Below are positions 35,325-43,664 of a stretch of 64,000 nt of DNA, in pieces. Source of the stretch: JAYFQE01 sp034927345. Its GTDB lineage: Bacteria > Bacillota > Clostridia > Saccharofermentanales > UBA5734. The position numbers and the translations under genes were made by a program. The first letter of the stretch is position 1. Every line of letters begins with the position of its first letter. The notes under the pieces were generated by a model. That model made no database searches. It was not told the DNA's origin and saw only the letters and a program-made list of their open reading frames with translations. The stretch is taken from the NCBI GenBank assembly GCA_034927345.1, contig JAYFQE010000019.1, positions 62,001-126,000 on the forward strand, read 5' to 3'.

Positions 35325-35343
35325 GGGAATCCCTCTTTTCTTT

Positions 35344-35601
35344 TTAGATGAATAGATGACGCTTCAAACGATAGACAGCCTGAATATTGCGTACGCCGAT
35401 AAAGGCAATCATAACGGCGAAAAGAATACCGGGCACAGAATGTCCCAGCACATATAACGTGCTGCCGGTATACAGGCTGTAAAGGCCGAAAATAAATCCG
35501 GAACCGGCAATAAGCCATGCTAAAAAGCTAAGAAACAGCACAGAGTATTTCTGCCGTCTGCATCGGCCGCTTTGTGGTTGCTTACAGTGCCTTTTCACCA
35601 T
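35344..35601 (-). CDS. Small two-helix membrane protein between glnK and amt
   Basis: An 85-residue protein with a basic N-terminus (MVKRHCKQPQSGRCRRQK) and two hydrophobic helices (about residues 22-45 and 51-70), ending in a basic tail. The ATG at 35601 lies inside the last codons of glnK in another frame, behind AGGAG, so translation is coupled. The gene lies exactly between a PII gene and its channel. I do not recognise the family. A role in modulating Amt or the PII-Amt complex is inference from position alone. Confidence 0.6.
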   Translation of the reverse strand: MVKRHCKQPQSGRCRRQKYSVLFLSFLAWLIAGSGFIFGLYSLYTGSTLYVLGHSVPGILFAVMIAFIGVRNIQAVYRLKRHLFI

Positions 35602-35920
35602 GCTCTCCTGTTCTGATGCGAATGGCATCTTCAATGGGAGAAACAAAAATCTTGCCATCACCAACCTGGCCGGTTTTAATGGCATCTACAATCTCGTTGA
35701 TCAAAGTGTCGGCCAAATCATCCTTTACAATGGTTTCCACCTTAACCTTGGGCAGCAGATTCAAGCTGATCTCAGTTCCCCGGTAAACTTCACGCCGGCC
35801 TTTCTGGTGGCCGCAGCCGGAGACCATGGTAACAGTCATGCCATGGACCATGGACCGGTTGAGAATCTCTTTAATGTCTTCCAGCTTTTCCGGCCGAATG
35901 ACCATTTCCAGTTTTTTCAA
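35582..35920 (-). CDS. glnK: PII nitrogen regulatory protein (GlnK/GlnB family)
   Basis: A 112-residue PII signal protein that binds ATP/ADP and 2-oxoglutarate and docks on Amt through its T-loop. The T-loop reads REVYRGTEISLNLLPK. Residue 51, the uridylylated tyrosine of proteobacterial PII, is isoleucine, while Tyr46, Arg47 and Lys58 are kept. Covalent uridylylation at the usual site is therefore excluded. The C-terminal signature VGDGKIFV is present. It starts with TTG after AAAGGAG. The order glnK, small membrane protein, amt forms one operon preceded by a leader hairpin. Confidence 0.92.
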   Translation of the reverse strand: MKKLEMVIRPEKLEDIKEILNRSMVHGMTVTMVSGCGHQKGRREVYRGTEISLNLLPKVKVETIVKDDLADTLINEIVDAIKTGQVGDGKIFVSPIEDAIRIRTGEHGEKAL

Positions 35921-35950
35921 TTCTTTCCACTCCTTTCGTTTTAACCCCCT

Positions 35951-36004
35951 GCAATAATGAAAAAGGCGCCCAGATCTTCTCTGAACGCCTTTGTCCTTTA
36001 TTGC
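35951..36004 (-). terminator. Attenuator-like terminator in the glnK leader
   Basis: On the minus strand AAAGGCG plus TTCAGA pairs with TCTGGG plus CGCCTTT (13 bp, 5-base loop), followed by TTTTTCATT. An outer helix GCAATAA/TTATTGC extends the fold. It lies 31 bp before the glnK start within the divergent glnK-marR spacer (35921-36258), where no gene ends, so it must act inside a leader. The rest of that spacer holds the marR promoter and operator. Confidence 0.65.
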
Positions 36005-36183
36005 TTGAACAGCTACACTTTATCATGACATTGCGTAATGTGCAAGTACAATCTGACAAAATTTCATAATTAGGCCGGTAATTCAGCAAAACGCCTAAAC
36101 AATCGGCCAACGATGCAGCATGCAATTATCAGTCTTGCATTATGCTGCCGACTTATAGACGTCAATACGCCATTAGGTGCCTG

Positions 36184-36226
36184 TTGACAAAAGCTGTTCA
36201 TAAGGTTTATTGTTAGGGGACTAACA
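36184..36226 (+). promoter_or_regulatory. marR promoter with operator O1
   Basis: TTGACA (36184-36189) is followed after 17 bp by TTATTG as a weak -10. The dyad TGTTAG-GGGA-CTAACA (36211-36226) overlaps the end of the -10, so bound MarR protein would block its own transcription. Confidence 0.6.
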
Positions 36227-36258
36227 GACAACTGTTTTATCATGAATGAGGGGTGCAT

Positions 36259-36693
36259 ATGGATAGCAGGAATCATGTTGGGTTTGAAATCAGAACGCTG
36301 TCTAATCTAATCCGCCGGCACGTTGATAATTCACAAACCATAAAATATATCAATAACCTTACCGGAATGCATGGTTGGATTATCGGATATTTGTATGATC
36401 ATCAAAATAACGACATTTTCCAGCGGGATTTTGAAAATGAGTTTTCGATCCGGCGTTCGACCGCTACCGCCATTCTTCAGCTTATGGAAAAGAAAGAACT
36501 GATTACCCGAAGTCCGGTTAAATACGATGCCAGGCTGAAAAAAATTATTCTGACTGATAAAGCTATCGAAATTCATGAGATGGTCGCCAAGGAAATCGAC
36601 CAGATGGAGGAACTGCTAACACGCGGTATTTCCGGGGAGGAATTGGGAACCTTCTTAAAGATCATTAAAAAAATGAAGAAAAATATCGAATAG
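36259..36693 (+). CDS. MarR-family transcriptional regulator
   Basis: A 144-residue winged-helix regulator. The recognition region is FENEFSIRRSTATAILQLMEKK, with the wing VKYDARLKKIILTD carrying the conserved Asp-Ala-Arg. Long N- and C-terminal helices would form the dimer. It has GAGGGG before the ATG at 36259. It precedes two ABC exporter genes and shares half-sites TGTTAG/CTAACA with both promoter regions, so it most likely represses the efflux operon until a drug binds. No cysteine-based redox sensor is seen. Confidence 0.88.
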   Translation: MDSRNHVGFEIRTLSNLIRRHVDNSQTIKYINNLTGMHGWIIGYLYDHQNNDIFQRDFENEFSIRRSTATAILQLMEKKELITRSPVKYDARLKKIILTDKAIEIHEMVAKEIDQMEELLTRGISGEELGTFLKIIKKMKKNIE

Positions 36694-36729
36694 TCCCCCT
36701 TAATTTCCAAGGGTCAGTTTTTAACTAAA

Positions 36730-36762
36730 TTGTTAGGAGCCTTACTGTCATGAGGCTAACAA
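36730..36762 (+). promoter_or_regulatory. MarR operator O2 before the ABC exporter
   Basis: Half-sites TTGTTAG (36730-36736) and CTAACAA (36756-36762) repeat the O1 half-sites 26 bp apart, with an inner AGCCT/AGGCT pairing. They lie 14 bp before the ATG at 36776. The element could serve as operator, as leader hairpin, or both. Confidence 0.5.
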
Positions 36763-36775
36763 CATAGGAGGCAAT

Positions 36776-38515
36776 ATGGTAAAAAGACTAGCCGGCTGTA
36801 TCAGACAATATCGTAAAGACTCAATACTCACACCGCTCTTTGTAATCATGGAAGTGGTCATGGAAGTGGTTATTCCGCTTTTGATGGCTAATTTGATCGA
36901 TCATGGCATTGATGAAGGCAATATGGGCAATGTCATGAAAATGGGAGCGGCATTAGTGGTCGCCTGCGTTATATCGCTGATATTCGGAGCTTTGTCCGGT
37001 CGCTCTGCAGCCATTGCATCTTCGGGATATGGGCGGAATCTGCGCCATGATATGTATTATAGTGTACAAAATTACTCTTTTTCGAGTATTGATCATTTTT
37101 CAACAGCGAGTCTTGTAACCCGGCTGACAACCGATGTGACTAATGTGCAGAATGCTTATCAGATGATTATCCGCATAGCCGTTCGCTGTCCTGTCATGTT
37201 GATTTTTTCGTTGATCATGGCTTTCAACATCAATCCGGAATTATCTCTGATTTTTCTCTGCGCCATTCCTTTTCTGGGAACTGGTCTTTACATCATCATG
37301 CGTAAAGCGCATCCGGTTTTTGAACGGGTTTTCAAAACCTATGATAAACTCAATAATGTCGTACAAGAGAACTTACGCGGCATCCGGGTTGTCAAGTCGT
37401 ATGTCCGCGAAGATCATGAAATTGCCAAATTCGGAGCGGTATCGGAGCGTATCTATCGTGATTTCTCTAAAGCCGAGAAGACTCTGGCTTACAACATGCC
37501 GCTCATGCAGCTGAGCATCTATACCTGCATGCTGCTGGTTTCCTGGTTTGGCGCCAGGATGATCGTTGGTTCGGTGATGACGACCGGCCAGTTGATGAGC
37601 CTGATCTCGTACGCCATGCAGATCTTGATGAGCTTAATGATGTTGTCGATGGTTTTTGTTATGATCACGATATCCCGTGCCTCAGCTGAGAGAATTGTCG
37701 AAATCCTCGACGAGAAAAACGATATTGTCAATAAGGATCATCCTGTTTATGAAGTTAAAGACGGCGGCATTGTTTTTGATGCAGTTGATTTCAGCTATTC
37801 CCGTGATCAGGATAAACTCTGTTTGAAAAACGTAACGATCGATATCAAACCAGGAGAAACGATTGGTATTATCGGCGGAACCGGGAGCTCAAAAACGAGT
37901 TTTGTCCAATTAATACCAAGGTTATATGATGCCACGGCCGGTTCGGTTCGCGTCGGCGGTATTGATGTTCGCGATTATGATATCGAGACGCTGCGCAATC
38001 AGGTAGCCATGGTCTTGCAGAAAAATGTCCTGTTCTCCGGCACCATCCGGGAAAATCTCCGCTGGGGCTGCGAGGATGCCGGCGATGAGGCGATCATCCG
38101 GGCCTGCCGGCTGGCCCAGGCCGATGATTTTATCAGAGCTTTCCCGGACGGTTATGACACATACATCGAACAAGGAGGAACCAATGTGTCCGGTGGTCAG
38201 AAGCAGCGGCTGTGTCTGGCCAGAGCGCTTTTGAAGAAACCAAAAATTCTGATTCTCGATGATTCGACCAGCGCTGTGGACACCAAAACCGACGCCATGA
38301 TTCGCAAAGCCTTACAGGATGAAATACCGGCGACGACTAAGGTGATTATCGCTCAAAGAATTTCCTCTATTGAGCATGCCGACCAGATTATTGTTATGGA
38401 TAACGGCCGATTCTCCGCAGTAGGCACCCATGAAGCGCTGTTACAGACTAGTGCGATTTATCAGGAAGTTTATACATCCCAGATCAAGGGGGGGGAACAG
38501 AATCATGTCGCATAA
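36776..38515 (+). CDS. Heterodimeric ABC exporter, subunit A (degenerate catalytic site)
   Basis: A 579-residue type IV ABC exporter half with six membrane helices and a C-terminal nucleotide-binding domain. Walker A is GGTGSSKT, with Ser where Gly normally precedes Lys; the signature is VSGGQKQR; Walker B ends LILDDSTSAVD, with Asp in place of the catalytic Glu. This marks the degenerate-site partner of BmrCD/TM287-288-like heterodimers. GGAGG precedes the ATG. The second subunit gene overlaps its end by 11 bp. Export of drugs or lipids is likely. Confidence 0.9.
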   Translation: MVKRLAGCIRQYRKDSILTPLFVIMEVVMEVVIPLLMANLIDHGIDEGNMGNVMKMGAALVVACVISLIFGALSGRSAAIASSGYGRNLRHDMYYSVQNYSFSSIDHFSTASLVTRLTTDVTNVQNAYQMIIRIAVRCPVMLIFSLIMAFNINPELSLIFLCAIPFLGTGLYIIMRKAHPVFERVFKTYDKLNNVVQENLRGIRVVKSYVREDHEIAKFGAVSERIYRDFSKAEKTLAYNMPLMQLSIYTCMLLVSWFGARMIVGSVMTTGQLMSLISYAMQILMSLMMLSMVFVMITISRASAERIVEILDEKNDIVNKDHPVYEVKDGGIVFDAVDFSYSRDQDKLCLKNVTIDIKPGETIGIIGGTGSSKTSFVQLIPRLYDATAGSVRVGGIDVRDYDIETLRNQVAMVLQKNVLFSGTIRENLRWGCEDAGDEAIIRACRLAQADDFIRAFPDGYDTYIEQGGTNVSGGQKQRLCLARALLKKPKILILDDSTSAVDTKTDAMIRKALQDEIPATTKVIIAQRISSIEHADQIIVMDNGRFSAVGTHEALLQTSAIYQEVYTSQIKGGEQNHVA

Positions 38516-40406
38516 ATTTCCTCAGACAAACAAGAATGGCGGACCCGCGCGCCCGAAAGCCGATATGAAGGCTATTAAACGCCTGATGACCTATTTGCTG
38601 CGGTATAAAGTACAGCTGGCCATTGTGCTGTTCTGTATTCTGATTAGTGCTCTCGCCGGTGTAGCCGGTTCACTGTTTCTTCAAGTTTTGATTGATGACT
38701 ATATATCGCCTTTACTTTTAGCATCTAGTCCTGTTTTTACGGGATTGTTAAAGGTGATTATTCTGATGGGTTTTATCTATTTGCTGGGCGTTATTTCATC
38801 CTTTGTGTATAATCGGCTTATGGTTAATATCTCCCAGGGCATTCTTAAACGTATCCGCGACGAGATGTTCTCCCATATGCAGAAATTACCCGTCAAATAT
38901 TTTGATACGCACACGCACGGCGATATCATGAGCCATTATACGAATGATACGGATACGCTCAGACAGATGATTTCACAGAGCATTCCGCAGGTTTTTTCCT
39001 CAGCCATTACGATTGTATCCGTACTCTGCGCCATGTTGGCAACCAGCTTATATTTGACGGCATTTGTTCTTCTAAGCATCACGTTCATGCTCATGGTTAC
39101 AAAGAAAATCGGCGGCAAGAGTTCTGCTTATTTTATCAAACAGCAGGAGTCTTTAGGCCATCTAAATGGTTTTATTGAGGAAATGATCAACGGACAAAAG
39201 GTTGTCAAAGTGTTTTGCCATGAAGAAAAGGCTAAGGCTGATTTTGATCAATGCAACGATGATCTGAACCATAATGCCACGGAAGCGAATAAATACGCCA
39301 ATATTCTGATGCCGATCATGGCTAATCTGGGAAATCTGCAGTATGTTCTGATTGCCATTGTCGGCGGCGCTCTGGCCATCAGCGGCATTGGCGGCCTGAC
39401 TCTGGGGGCAATCGCCTCATTCTTGCAGCTGAGCCGTAGTTTTACCATGCCTGTCAGCCAGGTTTCACAGCAGCTTAATTCGGTTATTATGGCATTAGCC
39501 GGCGCCGGCCGGATTTTTAATCTGATGGATGAAGCAGTTGAGAAGGATGATGGTTATGTCACTTTAGTCAATGCCCGGTATGAAGGCGGCGAATTGGCGG
39601 AAACTTGCGGGCATACCGGAATCTGGGCCTGGAAACATCCTCATGGCGACGGGACAATCACCTATACCCGGCTGATGGGCGATGTTCGATTTTCTGACGT
39701 CGATTTCGGATACGCCGAGAATAAAGTCGTTTTGCACCATATTACACTTTTTGCCGAGCCCGGTCAGAAACTAGCCTTTGTCGGCGCGACGGGCGCAGGC
39801 AAGACCACGATAACGAATCTAATTAACCGATTTTATGATATTGCCGACGGGAAAATCCGATATGATGGCATTAATATCAATAAAATCAAGAAAGATGATC
39901 TGCGGCGTTCTCTGGGCGTCGTTTTGCAGGATACGAATCTTTTTACCGCTACCGTTATGGAGAATATTCGTTATGGCCGATTGAATGCCAGTGACGAAGA
40001 CTGTATCAAGGCCGCCAGGCAAGCCAATGCTGACGGATTTATCATGAGGCTGCCGCAAGGATATCAGACTGTTTTATCCGGTGACGGCTCCGGACTATCA
40101 CAAGGGCAGCGGCAGCTCCTTTCTATTGCCCGGGCTGCTGTTGCCGATCCGCCGGTCATGATCCTTGATGAAGCGACTTCAAGTATAGACACCCGCACCG
40201 AAGCGATTGTGCAAAAGGGTATGGACCGGTTGATGCAGAACCGCACGGTGTTTGTAATCGCTCACCGGCTTTCTACCGTACATCATTCCGATGTGATCAT
40301 GGTTCTCGAGCAAGGAGAGATTATCGAGCGTGGCAGCCATGATAAGCTGATTCAGGAGAAAGGTAAGTACTATCAGCTTTATACGGGCGCTTTCGAGCTG
40401 GAATGA
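38505..40406 (+). CDS. Heterodimeric ABC exporter, subunit B
   Basis: A 633-residue partner subunit with an N-terminal basic extension, six membrane helices and a nucleotide-binding domain. Walker A is GATGAGKTT, the signature LSQGQRQ and Walker B MILDEATSSID with the catalytic Glu intact. An insert of about 40 residues before the ATPase core (HTGIWAWKHPHGDG region) is longer than usual. The ATG at 38505 lies behind a run of seven G and within the end of the first subunit gene. It should hold the active ATP site of the pair. Confidence 0.9.
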   Translation: MSHKFPQTNKNGGPARPKADMKAIKRLMTYLLRYKVQLAIVLFCILISALAGVAGSLFLQVLIDDYISPLLLASSPVFTGLLKVIILMGFIYLLGVISSFVYNRLMVNISQGILKRIRDEMFSHMQKLPVKYFDTHTHGDIMSHYTNDTDTLRQMISQSIPQVFSSAITIVSVLCAMLATSLYLTAFVLLSITFMLMVTKKIGGKSSAYFIKQQESLGHLNGFIEEMINGQKVVKVFCHEEKAKADFDQCNDDLNHNATEANKYANILMPIMANLGNLQYVLIAIVGGALAISGIGGLTLGAIASFLQLSRSFTMPVSQVSQQLNSVIMALAGAGRIFNLMDEAVEKDDGYVTLVNARYEGGELAETCGHTGIWAWKHPHGDGTITYTRLMGDVRFSDVDFGYAENKVVLHHITLFAEPGQKLAFVGATGAGKTTITNLINRFYDIADGKIRYDGININKIKKDDLRRSLGVVLQDTNLFTATVMENIRYGRLNASDEDCIKAARQANADGFIMRLPQGYQTVLSGDGSGLSQGQRQLLSIARAAVADPPVMILDEATSSIDTRTEAIVQKGMDRLMQNRTVFVIAHRLSTVHHSDVIMVLEQGEIIERGSHDKLIQEKGKYYQLYTGAFELE

Positions 40407-40450
40407 CCGGCCCGGCGTTTTCCCTGATTTCCGGCGCGGAAAAATGTATC

Positions 40451-41659
40451 TCAGCGGCAATAATAACTGAAAACGGCCTGGGCGACAGCGTCGGCTATTT
40501 GCTGCTGGCTGGAAGCTGTCTGGAGCAGTTTGCGGTCTTCATCATTCGTGATAAAGCCCATTTCAATCAGTATATTGGTTAAATTGGTCTCCCGCAGAAC
40601 CGCATAATCACCGTCCAGAACCGACTGCTCGCCATGATAGTTCAGCTCCGGCAATTCGCTGATGATCGAATCATGAATGGCCGTGGCCAGGCGCAGCCGC
40701 CCTTCGTCGTCATATAGGGTATAGCCCGGAGGGTTGGCCTGCGGATCCGAATACTTGGCAGTCTCGCTTTCTACGGCGTAAACTTTGTCCGAGCTTTCAT
40801 AGTAAACCTGCAAACCGCTGCAGTTGGTATCATTTTCCAGAGCGTTGCAATGCATCGATATAAACAAGGCGTCCGGATACTGGCTTTCGATATCCATAAT
40901 CAACCGTTGGTCTTCTATCGCTCCGATGCCTTTGAAAATTCCCCGGCCGCCGCTGTCGGCGGCATCGCTGTTAATATTGATCACCGTATCCAGGAGGGGC
41001 TGCAAATGGTCTATTTTGCCGCTTTTCCGTCCGGCGGCCGGCAGTTCCGCTTTATAGCGGTTAAGGATTGTCTCTCCGGTCAGGCCGATCCGTTTATATA
41101 GCGATACCCAATCGTCATTCTCGCGGGTCATGATTACGGTGGCTCCCAGCTTTTCGAGCGCCGTGCGCGTCTTCAGTCCGACAGCCAGCGTAACGGTCTT
41201 TTCGATAACCGTCGGCTGTGCGGCGTTAGGCGGATAGCAGGCGCCGCTGTCCTGACCGCCGTGACCAGGATCGAGAATGATCAGAATGCCTTTCAGCGGC
41301 TGTTGATCTGAAGAACGGCCCCGGTATTGCTGCAAATCAGCCTGATGGATAATTTCAATGCAGCTTTGTTCCGGCCATTTACGCAGACCTGCTTTACCGG
41401 GACTGACGGCTTCGCCGTAATCAATAACCAGATCCGTTAAATTTGCCGCCGCTGATGAAGATACGGCTGGTTGGGAAATAACAGCGGCAGATGAAGTATT
41501 GTTTGTTGCTTTGTCGGATGTCGGATTATTCGTCGCAGCTAAATCATCATGATTGCAGGCCTGGCAGCGGCTGATGATCAGGAGACAGATCAGAAGCAAG
41601 CACATGAAGATTAATATGTTAGCAGAGTAATTTTTTCTCCGTCTGCGCCTTTTTACCAT
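40451..41659 (-). CDS. N-acetylmuramoyl-L-alanine amidase, Amidase_3 family
   Basis: A 402-residue zinc amidase that cuts the MurNAc-L-Ala bond of peptidoglycan. A basic N-terminus and one hydrophobic helix (about residues 14-32) anchor or export it; a Ser/Ala-rich linker follows. The catalytic domain has LDPGHGGQDSG (first His), EKTVTLAV (metal Glu), ISMHCNA (second His) and the C-terminal ILIEMGFITNDED with the catalytic Glu. A long insert of about 70 residues sits after TREND. It converges on the ABC exporter genes. The ATG at 41659 follows AAGGAG at a long distance. Confidence 0.88.
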   Translation of the reverse strand: MVKRRRRRKNYSANILIFMCLLLICLLIISRCQACNHDDLAATNNPTSDKATNNTSSAAVISQPAVSSSAAANLTDLVIDYGEAVSPGKAGLRKWPEQSCIEIIHQADLQQYRGRSSDQQPLKGILIILDPGHGGQDSGACYPPNAAQPTVIEKTVTLAVGLKTRTALEKLGATVIMTRENDDWVSLYKRIGLTGETILNRYKAELPAAGRKSGKIDHLQPLLDTVININSDAADSGGRGIFKGIGAIEDQRLIMDIESQYPDALFISMHCNALENDTNCSGLQVYYESSDKVYAVESETAKYSDPQANPPGYTLYDDEGRLRLATAIHDSIISELPELNYHGEQSVLDGDYAVLRETNLTNILIEMGFITNDEDRKLLQTASSQQQIADAVAQAVFSYYCR

Positions 41660-41893
41660 GATGGTTAGGGCTCCTTCCAAATGGATGTGATGGCTCATTT
41701 GCACATAAGGGTCATTCTCGTTACAAAAGAATCCAACAGATCACGAAATTGCTAGATACTAGAATAACATAATAGAATCCAAACCGTTATAACAAACTGA
41801 TTACCATACGATTTCGTTACATATGAATCAATTCGTCGAGGCAGCTGATATAATGAATCTATGATCGGTCTGCAGATAGATGGCCGGCAGGTC

Positions 41894-41922
41894 TTGCATG
41901 ACGAACAAATGTTTGTTATACT
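41894..41922 (+). promoter_or_regulatory. Promoter of the GyrI-like gene
   Basis: TTGCAT (41894-41899) and TATACT (41917-41922) are 17 bp apart, and a TG stands at the extended -10 position. The rest of the 41660-41960 divergent spacer is AT-rich, with another TGATATAAT at 41846-41854. Confidence 0.65.
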
Positions 41923-41960
41923 GAAACCATGTCCAAAAAAATACGGAAAGGGTGTTTTAA

Positions 41961-42422
41961 ATGGCTATTGAACTAGTATCCGTCAATCTCCCCGAACAAC
42001 CGGTCTTATTCATTCGGACTCATGCCGCGATGGCTGATTTGCCGCAAACAATCGGTACCAGTTATCATAAAATCATGAGCTATATGGAAAAACTGGCGAT
42101 AGAACCGTCAGACGCTCCGTATACGGCCTATTACAATCTGGATATGGCTAATCTGGATGTGGAAATGGGTTTTCCTACAGCGAAAAAAATGAGCGGCAAC
42201 GATACGGTCCAATCCGGCGTGATCCCGGCCGGACTGGCTGTGACTTGTTTATACAAGGGTTCGTATCAGGGTATGGGACCGGTTTATGAAGCCATGAACC
42301 GCTGGATAGCCGAACATCATTATCGGCCGACCGGCATAGCTTATGAATATTATTACAATTCTCCCGATGAAGTGCCTGAAAGCGAGTTGCTGACAAAAGT
42401 AGTCCTTCCTTATGAATTATAA
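41961..42422 (+). CDS. GyrI-like effector-binding domain protein
   Basis: A 153-residue stand-alone GyrI/AraC-effector-binding domain (SHS2 repeat fold). Typical segments are PEQPVLFIRTHA, AVTCLYKGSYQGMGPVYEAMNRWI and the terminal YEYYYNSPDEVPESELLTKV. Such domains bind hydrophobic cations or drugs; free-standing ones may sequester or hydrolyse small molecules. There is no DNA-binding domain. The ATG follows GGAAAGGG. The glycosylase gene follows 66 bp later with its own ribosome site. Confidence 0.82.
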   Translation: MAIELVSVNLPEQPVLFIRTHAAMADLPQTIGTSYHKIMSYMEKLAIEPSDAPYTAYYNLDMANLDVEMGFPTAKKMSGNDTVQSGVIPAGLAVTCLYKGSYQGMGPVYEAMNRWIAEHHYRPTGIAYEYYYNSPDEVPESELLTKVVLPYEL

Positions 42423-42488
42423 CGGGATGGGCTTCCGTATTGTCGGTTAATGAACTGATCAAGCCGGTATCAAACACAGGAGGCTGAT

Positions 42489-43313
42489 ATGATTGAATTA
42501 CCTGAGGCTGTAGTTTTAGCTGCTCAAATAAGGCAATTGTTTACCGGGAAAACGGTAAAATCTGTTGAAGCCGCTCATTCGCCCCATAAGTTTGCCTGGT
42601 TTTATGGCGATCCACAGCAGTACGCAGGGCAATTATCAGGGAAAAAGTTGGTTGACGCCGCCGGGCATGGCGGTTTACTGGAGATCAGCTTTGAAGATAG
42701 GACTGTCGTATTCGGGGACGGCGTCAATCTGCGTTATCATGCTGCCGACGAGAAAAGGCCGGACAAACATCAGATGCTGCTCGAATTCAGCGATCGGACA
42801 GCCTTAAGCGCTTCAGTTCAAATGTATGGCGAATTATGGTGTTTTCCTGCCGGCAAGTTTGACCATCCATATTATAAATCCGCTAAAGAAAAACCGTCGC
42901 CGCTGACTGATCTGTTCAACCGGACCTACTATGACAGCCTGCTCGCCGTCGATAAACCCGACAAAATGAGCGTTAAGGCTTTTTTAGCGACAGAACAGAG
43001 GATACCGGGACTTGGCAATGGTGTTCTGCAGGATATCTTGTTTTATGCCGGCCTCCATCCGCGCAAAAGCATACATAGTTTATCGGCGGCAGATCATGAC
43101 CGGTTATTCCAGGCGATACGGACAACGCTGGACCGAATGGTTTCGCAAGGCGGCCGCGATACGGAAAGGAATATGCTCGGTCAGCCGGGCGGCTATAAAA
43201 CCCGACTGAGCAAAAATACCGTTCATTTACCCTGTACAATCTGCGGTCAAATCATCAAGAAGGAAGCCTTTTTAGGGGGCAGTATTTATTACTGTCCGGG
43301 CTGCCAGCCATAA
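42489..43313 (+). CDS. Nei/Fpg-like DNA glycosylase lacking the N-terminal proline
   Basis: A 274-residue protein of the formamidopyrimidine/endonuclease VIII family. The helix-two-turn-helix (KAFLATEQRIPGLGNGVLQDILFYAGLHP) and the C-terminal zinc finger (CTIC and CPGC) are intact. The N-terminus is MIELPEAV, whereas active Fpg/Nei enzymes have MPELPE and use Pro2 as nucleophile; here residue 2 is Ile, with Glu3 and Glu6 kept. It therefore either uses another nucleophile or only binds lesions. The ATG is well set by AGGAGG, so the missing Pro is not a start-site error. Confidence 0.85.
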   Translation: MIELPEAVVLAAQIRQLFTGKTVKSVEAAHSPHKFAWFYGDPQQYAGQLSGKKLVDAAGHGGLLEISFEDRTVVFGDGVNLRYHAADEKRPDKHQMLLEFSDRTALSASVQMYGELWCFPAGKFDHPYYKSAKEKPSPLTDLFNRTYYDSLLAVDKPDKMSVKAFLATEQRIPGLGNGVLQDILFYAGLHPRKSIHSLSAADHDRLFQAIRTTLDRMVSQGGRDTERNMLGQPGGYKTRLSKNTVHLPCTICGQIIKKEAFLGGSIYYCPGCQP

Positions 43314-43433
43314 TCGTCCTTTGTTTCTTGATCGATCGTTTGCTTTTTCGGATTTCATATGTTATTTTATTTTTGTGTTTTGGTAAACCCTACGAACACT
43401 GTTTATTCAAATTCTGAAGGCAAACCAAACCGA

Positions 43434-43601
43434 ACGCCGTCTACCCGGAAAATCTGATTCATGATGATTTTGTCCGGGATAATGGCGTAAACAACACAAA
43501 TCGTTCTGATGGCAGGCGGGATTACCCCAAATGCGAAGGCGAGAGCATAGGGAATTCAATGTTTTGTGTGCCGAAAAGCCACTTCTGATATTGAACGGAT
43601 T
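43434..43601 (+). ncRNA. Highly structured leader RNA before the hydEG operon, class unassigned
   Basis: In the 351 bp between 43314 and 43664 two large helices are evident. Helix A joins ACGCC/GGCGT (43434-43488) around CCCGGAAAATC pairing with GATTTTGTCCGGG. Helix B joins ACACAAA/TTTGTGT (43494-43569) around CCC-ATGC/GCAT-GGG (43526-43552). An intrinsic terminator follows at 43603. This is the build of a riboswitch or protein-bound leader. I found no T-box, SAM, TPP, cobalamin, moco, FMN or c-di-GMP consensus. The ligand is unknown. Confidence 0.5.
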
Positions 43602-43602
43602 T

Positions 43603-43636
43603 AACCTGCGCCTGTCCATCAGACGCAGGTTTTTTT
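43603..43636 (+). terminator. Intrinsic terminator before the TM1266-hydE-hydG operon
   Basis: AACCTGCG/CGCAGGTT plus an inner CTG/CAG and loop TCCAT is followed by seven T. It ends 28 bp before the ATG at 43665 and 290 bp after the glycosylase gene, which suits a regulated leader terminator. Confidence 0.8.
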
Positions 43637-43664
43637 AGTTCATGATGAACGGGGAGGCGGGAAT

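Noticed and set aside
43400..43640. T-box, SAM, cobalamin or ZTP riboswitch before hydE/hydG
   Set aside because: No T-box bulge sequence, no SAM-I core, no B12 box; a CCGCCTGCC on the opposite strand resembles the ZTP 3' motif but lies on the wrong strand for the operon.
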